Position numbers and translations under genes: made by a program. Below are positions 14,047 through 15,173 of a DNA stretch of 15,173 nucleotides, piece after piece. The stretch covers positions 1-15,173 of the forward strand of contig JAHZES010000029.1 of assembly GCA_019421725.1 (NCBI GenBank), given 5' to 3'. Origin of the DNA: Clostridiales bacterium (GTDB lineage: Bacteria; Bacillota; Clostridia; Oscillospirales; Acutalibacteraceae). How positions within the stretch are numbered: the first letter of the stretch is position 1; the number at the start of each line of letters is the position of its first letter. The notes under the pieces were generated by a model. The model was not told where the DNA came from. It did not search any database and was given only the letters and a program-made list of their open reading frames with translations.

Positions 14047-15173
14047 TCACCGTTCTTTTTTTGCAAGCTCGGCCATAGAGCACATCGTATCGTGCAAATA
14101 GCTGACAATACGTTTTTTCTCCTCCGGTCTCGAATTGGACGGATCAAAGGTAATGCCCTTTTCTGCACGTATTTTCTTATTCTTTTTATCTGCAAAAAGC
14201 GGATAAAAAGTGATGCGTTCTCCAGTTTTTTCGTAAACCGAAGCGGCAATGTTGGAAAAACCGGAGAAAAATTCTGAAACCTCTCCGATTTTGTATGCGC
14301 CGTTTTCCCCCTTTGCGGACGTGTTTTCCGGAAACAGAAGAATATTGTCACCGCACTGGATCGCGTCCACCGTATCGCGGATGGTTCGGATAACGTCGCG
14401 CGAATTTCCCCGGTAAACCGTCACGTGATCAATGTTGTTCATTGCCCAGCAAACCGGCCGCGCCAGCACATGACAAAGCCAGCGCCGTACCCTCAGCGAA
14501 AAAATTCTGAAAATTTTATCAATCGCACCCGAAAGATTCTCTTCCGTCAGCTGCAGGTCGACCATATTATTGATGATCCAGGTGCGCACCGGATACGGCA
14601 GATGCAGCTGAGTAATGATCGGCCCATAAATTTCTAAATGATTACAGACAAAAACCTTTGGCGTTTCCGAAGAACCATCAATGTTTTCCGCTCCTAAAAA
14701 ACGCGACGGGAAAAATGGCCTGAACAGCGTTTTTACAACCCAGAAGCCGGCGCTCCTGACATACGGCTCAACAAAAGTCTCCTGTACGCGTTTCACCAGA
14801 AGCTGGTTTTCGACAGGGGAACTGGGCGCAAAACAGCGGCGGATCTTTTCACTGCCGGCCCGATCCAGCGGCTGCCGCGTGGTTAAAAGCCAGCTGCGTG
14901 CCAAAAACACAACGCCGATGGCAAGAGAAAACATCGCCAATGCCGGGGTCACGATCTTACTGCTTCGCGGCAAAAAACAAACCGCTACCGCCAGAACCGC
15001 CAACAGCATCAGTCCTGCAGAAAGCAGCGCACCCTGAACCGCAGCGCTGAGGTAATCACCGATCCCCGTTTCATCCGGTGAAGCGGGACAGTCCGACAAC
15101 AGTAATGCAAACGGTCTCCGCATGGCAAGCAGCCCGCAAAGGATCCATGCACAGCCCAAACCGAACAGCGGCA
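14047..15173 (-). CDS. Membrane-linked PlsC-like acyltransferase (partial, N-terminus beyond right edge)
   Basis: The frame is open from the right edge to the stop at 14047, giving 375 visible codons. The first ~110 residues contain hydrophobic segments (GALLSAGLMLLAVLAVAVCF; ALAMFSLAIGVVFLARSWLL). The rest resembles the lysophospholipid/1-acylglycerol-3-phosphate acyltransferase (PlsC) fold. KVFVCNHLEIYGPII takes the place of the catalytic NHx4D block, with Gly where the Asp should be. NILLFPENTSAKGENGAYK replaces the FPEGTRS block. The variant may define a Clostridia-type subfamily or a protein with altered chemistry. A TTG at 15159 could serve as start but has no clear ribosome binding site, and the frame continues upstream, so the gene most likely begins outside the window. 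It may be a fusion of a membrane module with the acyltransferase. It is upstream of, and probably cotranscribed with, the DUF3810-like gene. Confidence 0.78.
   Translation of the reverse strand, partial: PLFGLGCAWILCGLLAMRRPFALLLSDCPASPDETGIGDYLSAAVQGALLSAGLMLLAVLAVAVCFLPRSSKIVTPALAMFSLAIGVVFLARSWLLTTRQPLDRAGSEKIRRCFAPSSPVENQLLVKRVQETFVEPYVRSAGFWVVKTLFRPFFPSRFLGAENIDGSSETPKVFVCNHLEIYGPIITQLHLPYPVRTWIINNMVDLQLTEENLSGAIDKIFRIFSLRVRRWLCHVLARPVCWAMNNIDHVTVYRGNSRDVIRTIRDTVDAIQCGDNILLFPENTSAKGENGAYKIGEVSEFFSGFSNIAASVYEKTGERITFYPLFADKKNKKIRAEKGITFDPSNSRPEEKKRIVSYLHDTMCSMAELAKKER

Noticed and set aside
1..15173. CRISPR arrays, tRNA or rRNA genes, insertion sequences, attachment sites.
   Set aside because: No regularly spaced repeats, tRNA-like folds, transposase motifs or flanking direct repeats were seen on reading.

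Overview
The window looks like a chromosomal segment from an anaerobic Firmicute of class Clostridia, probably near Oscillospirales/Ruminococcaceae. The evidence is an oxygen-sensitive glycyl radical enzyme with its radical-SAM activase, AGAAAGGA-type ribosome binding sites before most genes, near-consensus sigma-A promoters with 17-nt spacers, a Clostridia-style acetyl-CoA-type MetA, and roughly balanced base composition judged by eye. The lineage is an inference; there is no rRNA or marker gene here. No mobile element, CRISPR array, tRNA or rRNA was seen.

Layout. (1) Positions 1-1595, minus strand: N-terminal half of a GH38 alpha-mannosidase cut by the left edge. (2) Positions 1596-2055: a divergent control region with one promoter for the mannosidase and one driving a cobalamin riboswitch that ends in an intrinsic terminator. 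(3) Positions 2056-5396: a two-gene operon of a B12-independent (glycyl radical) glycerol/propanediol dehydratase and its activase. (4) Positions 5425-6694: a fold-type-I PLP aminotransferase with its own promoter. (5) Positions 6905-8626: a single ABC-exporter half-transporter with degenerate ATPase residues. (6) Positions 8646-9950, minus strand: a membrane-anchored GHL10/DUF187 glycosidase-like protein. (7) Positions 10021-12763: a probable operon of a DUF1294 membrane protein, lysA (diaminopimelate decarboxylase) and metA (homoserine O-acetyltransferase), closed by a strong hairpin terminator. (8) Positions 12853-15173, minus strand: a DUF3810-like membrane metallopeptidase downstream of a membrane-linked PlsC-like acyltransferase cut by the right edge.

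The most interesting element is region 2-3: a B12-sensing riboswitch placed directly before an enzyme that does a B12-dependent reaction without B12. The likely logic is isozyme switching. When cobalamin is plentiful the leader terminates and the cell relies on a B12-dependent diol dehydratase or another route. When cobalamin is scarce the glycyl radical enzyme and its activase are made. This parallels the known metE/metH and nrd isozyme cases. The catalytic residues line up with numbering recalled for Clostridium butyricum glycerol dehydratase (His164, His281-Ser282, Tyr339, a Cys/Glu pair, and an Asp 14 residues after the Cys), so the diol dehydratase assignment is strong even though the substrate (glycerol or 1,2-propanediol) is not settled.

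The rest is mainly housekeeping. lysA and metA are both aspartate-family amino acid genes and lie together. The lone TM287-like ABC half-transporter lacks a visible partner, and the acyltransferase carries a variant catalytic motif.
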